64,000 nt of DNA from the NCBI GenBank assembly GCA_013365365.1, contig JABVXU010000117.1:1-64000 (forward strand), read 5' to 3'. The translations under genes were made by a program, and so were the position numbers. Every line of letters begins with the position of its first letter. Position 1 is the stretch's first letter. Positions 61,801 to 64,000 of the stretch are shown here, one piece after another. The notes under the pieces are model-generated. The model was not told the origin of the DNA and did no database searches. It saw only the letters and a list, made by a program, of their open reading frames with translations. Source of the DNA: Cruorifilaria tuberocauda. Lineage: Eukaryota; Nematoda; Chromadorea; Rhabditida; Onchocercidae.

Positions 61801-63716
61801 ATTAAAATAAACAAACCACTGTTAAATTCATTTTTTTTATTGAAACTATGACGAGAACTACTTTGGAGATCCATAAAACCTTAAAAATGTATTTAATAGA
61901 TATTTATAGTAAAATTCTTTCACAATTTAATTTCAAACTAATGTAAAAATGCTACAGATATTCAATGAAATAAGAAAACAAAGTAATAAACCTGAGTTCC
62001 AACAATGAAATAAGCATTCCATTAGGTGTTAAACGGCGTATCAAATTGTAATCACCAATGTACAACGAACCATCACTTCCCACACATAATGCCTCGGGAC
62101 GAAAGAGACGAGCATCACTGTGAATATTGACTTTTATTAATAATTTAACGAATACTTTTAAAAATACTAAGCAATTAAAGTTATTTTTTTATAAATACTT
62201 ACAGTAGCACTATCATACTTATGTTTTATTGAGAGATTAATTTGAATTTGAAGTACATAATTTATTAAATGATTTATTAACGTATAAAAATAATAAAACT
62301 ACAAAAGTAAGCTTTTCCCGTAAATTTCAACGGAGTAAAATGTAGAAATTAGAAATACCTCGCAGGTGTATCACAAAATGGACAATTGACAGGACGTTGT
62401 TGGTCACTACCAACTACTATTGTTAACAGCGGAGCAGCTTCATCCAAAAATACCCTTGTACCATCACCTCTCTCCAGAACATCTACAAAATTACAAGCGA
62501 ATTGGTTAAAATTTTTAAGGAGGCAATAAAATCAACTGATCGATCGATTTTTCAATAACTAGAGGTAAAAATAGAGAAATGATTGAAAGAAAATAGGTAC
62601 TATGTATGATATCGTAATGATGATGGACACTTAATGACCAATCGCCTAACATAAAACGATTAGCTCGATGTCCTTCCAATTTTACAAGGCGATGGATCCA
62701 AGCAATGCTTTTATTGCAACCTTCATATTCATATCCAACCGATACTATGCGAAAAATTATTTTATTTCAGGAAAATAATATTTTATGAAAATAAAATTTT
62801 CGTGGATTTTTTTGCTATGATTATTTAGTTGAGAATGGAAACAAGCAATATTTCACGAAAAAATAAAGATATTAATTTAAATCAACACTTTGTAAATTTA
62901 CCTTTAGCATTAACCAAACCGCTAAGTGTTTGAGTGTAAACATTTGTCTTATTCCACGAGTAATTATATGTTAAATTTGGCACGGCCGAAAAGATCGTAT
63001 AAAAATGATTGCCAGCAACACTAATGGACAAATGAACTAAACGAATTTCTTCAGGAATACGATTTGGAAGTAATTCGATGAGTAACGTACTTTGATAGCC
63101 ATCAACAAATGAACTATCATATACGAGATACACTTCATTCGTTGTCGGTATCTTAAAAAAGTGATTGATAATTAGAAGGATTATGAAAGAGGAAGAAATT
63201 TTTAAAAAAATTAAAAATAGAAAGTCGCAAAAAGCATGCTCAGCTATAAATTATTAAAGTAATAAGATGCATGAGAACGATTCGTCTTTTTAGATTTTCA
63301 TCTTCAATTTTTGCTCTCAAATTCCAAATTTAAATTTCTCTTTTCAAAAATTTCAGCCATAATATCATCAATGCAATCAGAGTGAGTTTAGGAAGAAAAG
63401 TTAAAAGAAAGATTATTGTCAACCAAAATGATAAATTAACCAGCGATAAATTTATGACCTATTTTTAACTTAACCAATTAAGTATGAAAGTTAACGTTTA
63501 TTCACAATTAAAGAAGTATGAATCGCACCTCAATGGAGTCAAACGATTTTCCGGAGTCAGCAAGTAATTGAACACTGTGTGTTGTTGACCCGGTAAGCCT
63601 CCCGGAATACTGACTCGCACGCCATGACGCAAATATAACAGGAACTAAACGATTGGCAGCGTAATACTGTCGACATTTTTCATTCATCTCCACTTGCTCG
63701 CTTGCAGTCGATGTCT
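52846..63716 (-). CDS. ten-1: Teneurin, C-terminal two-thirds (5' end outside window)
   Basis: Teneurins are type II transmembrane adhesion proteins guiding axon and tissue morphogenesis. About 22 minus-strand exons run from the window edge to TAA at 52846-52848. In protein order: the plug/beta-domain exons at about 63520-63716 and 62900-63147; 62600-62750 (VGYEYEGCNKSIAWIHR); NHL blades at 62360-62484, about 61993-62118 (DGSLYIGDYNLIRRLTP), 61500-61795, 60800-61075 (WPTSLAVDMLNNKLYILDTN) and 60310-60497; YD-shell repeats from about 60120 to 55617 (YEYDDFFRLIAM, FHYDLDGRLKAIND, FEYDVYGRVQRIHQ); Rhs core end at 54993-55438 (GPEARPYDTFVGRFMSIS); then 54407-54740, 53527-53660, 53300-53430 and the nuclease-fold-derived end 52846-53090 (WEDEVERARYGEITRHSW). 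EGF repeats, the transmembrane segment and the intracellular domain would lie beyond position 64000. Confidence 0.92.
54027..54151. repeat. About six tandem copies of a ~21-nt unit
   Basis: Units resemble CTTATCATGATGTAAGTATG, with copies starting near 54027, 54047, 54069, 54090, 54115 and 54132. They vary in length (17-25 nt) and sequence and lie within a teneurin intron. Confidence 0.7.
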
Positions 63717-64000
63717 ACAGTTCGGTTAGTTTTTAGCCCATTATCATTAAGGTAATTTGGCATGCGTAAATTTCATATAAATCAAACTTTGATGATTAAT
63801 GACATTTCTACATCCTATCAAATGACCAGTATTCATTAATTACCCGCACGACAACATTAGAATTTACTATCAAAACAATACGGCTTTTTTCCTAAAAAAT
63901 AAACTATTTAATATAATTAATTATTTGATTATCATCATTTTTCATACACATTATTATATTCTTGTCGCTTTGAGCACATTAGATCTTATAATCTCCTCTC
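63717..64000. other. Teneurin intron sequence at window edge
   Basis: Upstream (minus-strand sense) of the last visible teneurin exon, bounded by a CTGTAG acceptor. AT-rich, no further exon recognised before the window ends. Confidence 0.5.

Overview
This window is AT-rich, intron-dense animal DNA. Short introns mostly ending in TTTCAG, a nematode-type patched-related gene, compact exons and an operon-like gene pair point to a nematode. Gene content and composition would suit a filarial (onchocercid) worm, but that level of placement is inference. No bacterial, viral or transposon genes, tRNA, rRNA or CRISPR array were seen. All genes are split, so coordinates are first to last coding base I could support; internal exons come from splice signals, reading phase and homology.

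Left part (1-16.4 kb, + strand): fast-evolving genes. A single-pass membrane protein (891-2603, 5' exons tentative), an SH2 plus tyrosine-kinase-like protein whose kinase lacks HRD and DFG residues (5138-8045), a signal-peptide/single-TM protein (11378-13517), and beside it a disrupted paralogue not previously obvious from long ORFs (14502-16397). A 40-nt near-identical copy of an exon end of the 11.4-kb gene lies 613 bp upstream of it.

Middle part (18.4-45.5 kb, + strand): housekeeping genes. Nup50-like nucleoporin with a Ran-binding domain (18375-21778), splicing factor SF3B1 (22810-32486), the GATOR1 subunit DEPDC5 (33295-42758) and the GPN-loop GTPase GPN3 (42934-45217). DEPDC5 and GPN3 are only 175 nt apart, as in a nematode operon. 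One long SF3B1 intron holds a well-bounded 53-nt exon that would act as a poison exon, plus a small nested ORF. Two well-bounded exons of unknown affiliation are interleaved with the end of GPN3.

Right part (47-64 kb): a patched-related sterol-sensing-domain membrane protein (47179-52281, +) converges on the 3' two-thirds of a teneurin gene (52846-63716, -), whose 5' end runs off the window. Several short repeat clusters sit in intergenic or intronic DNA.
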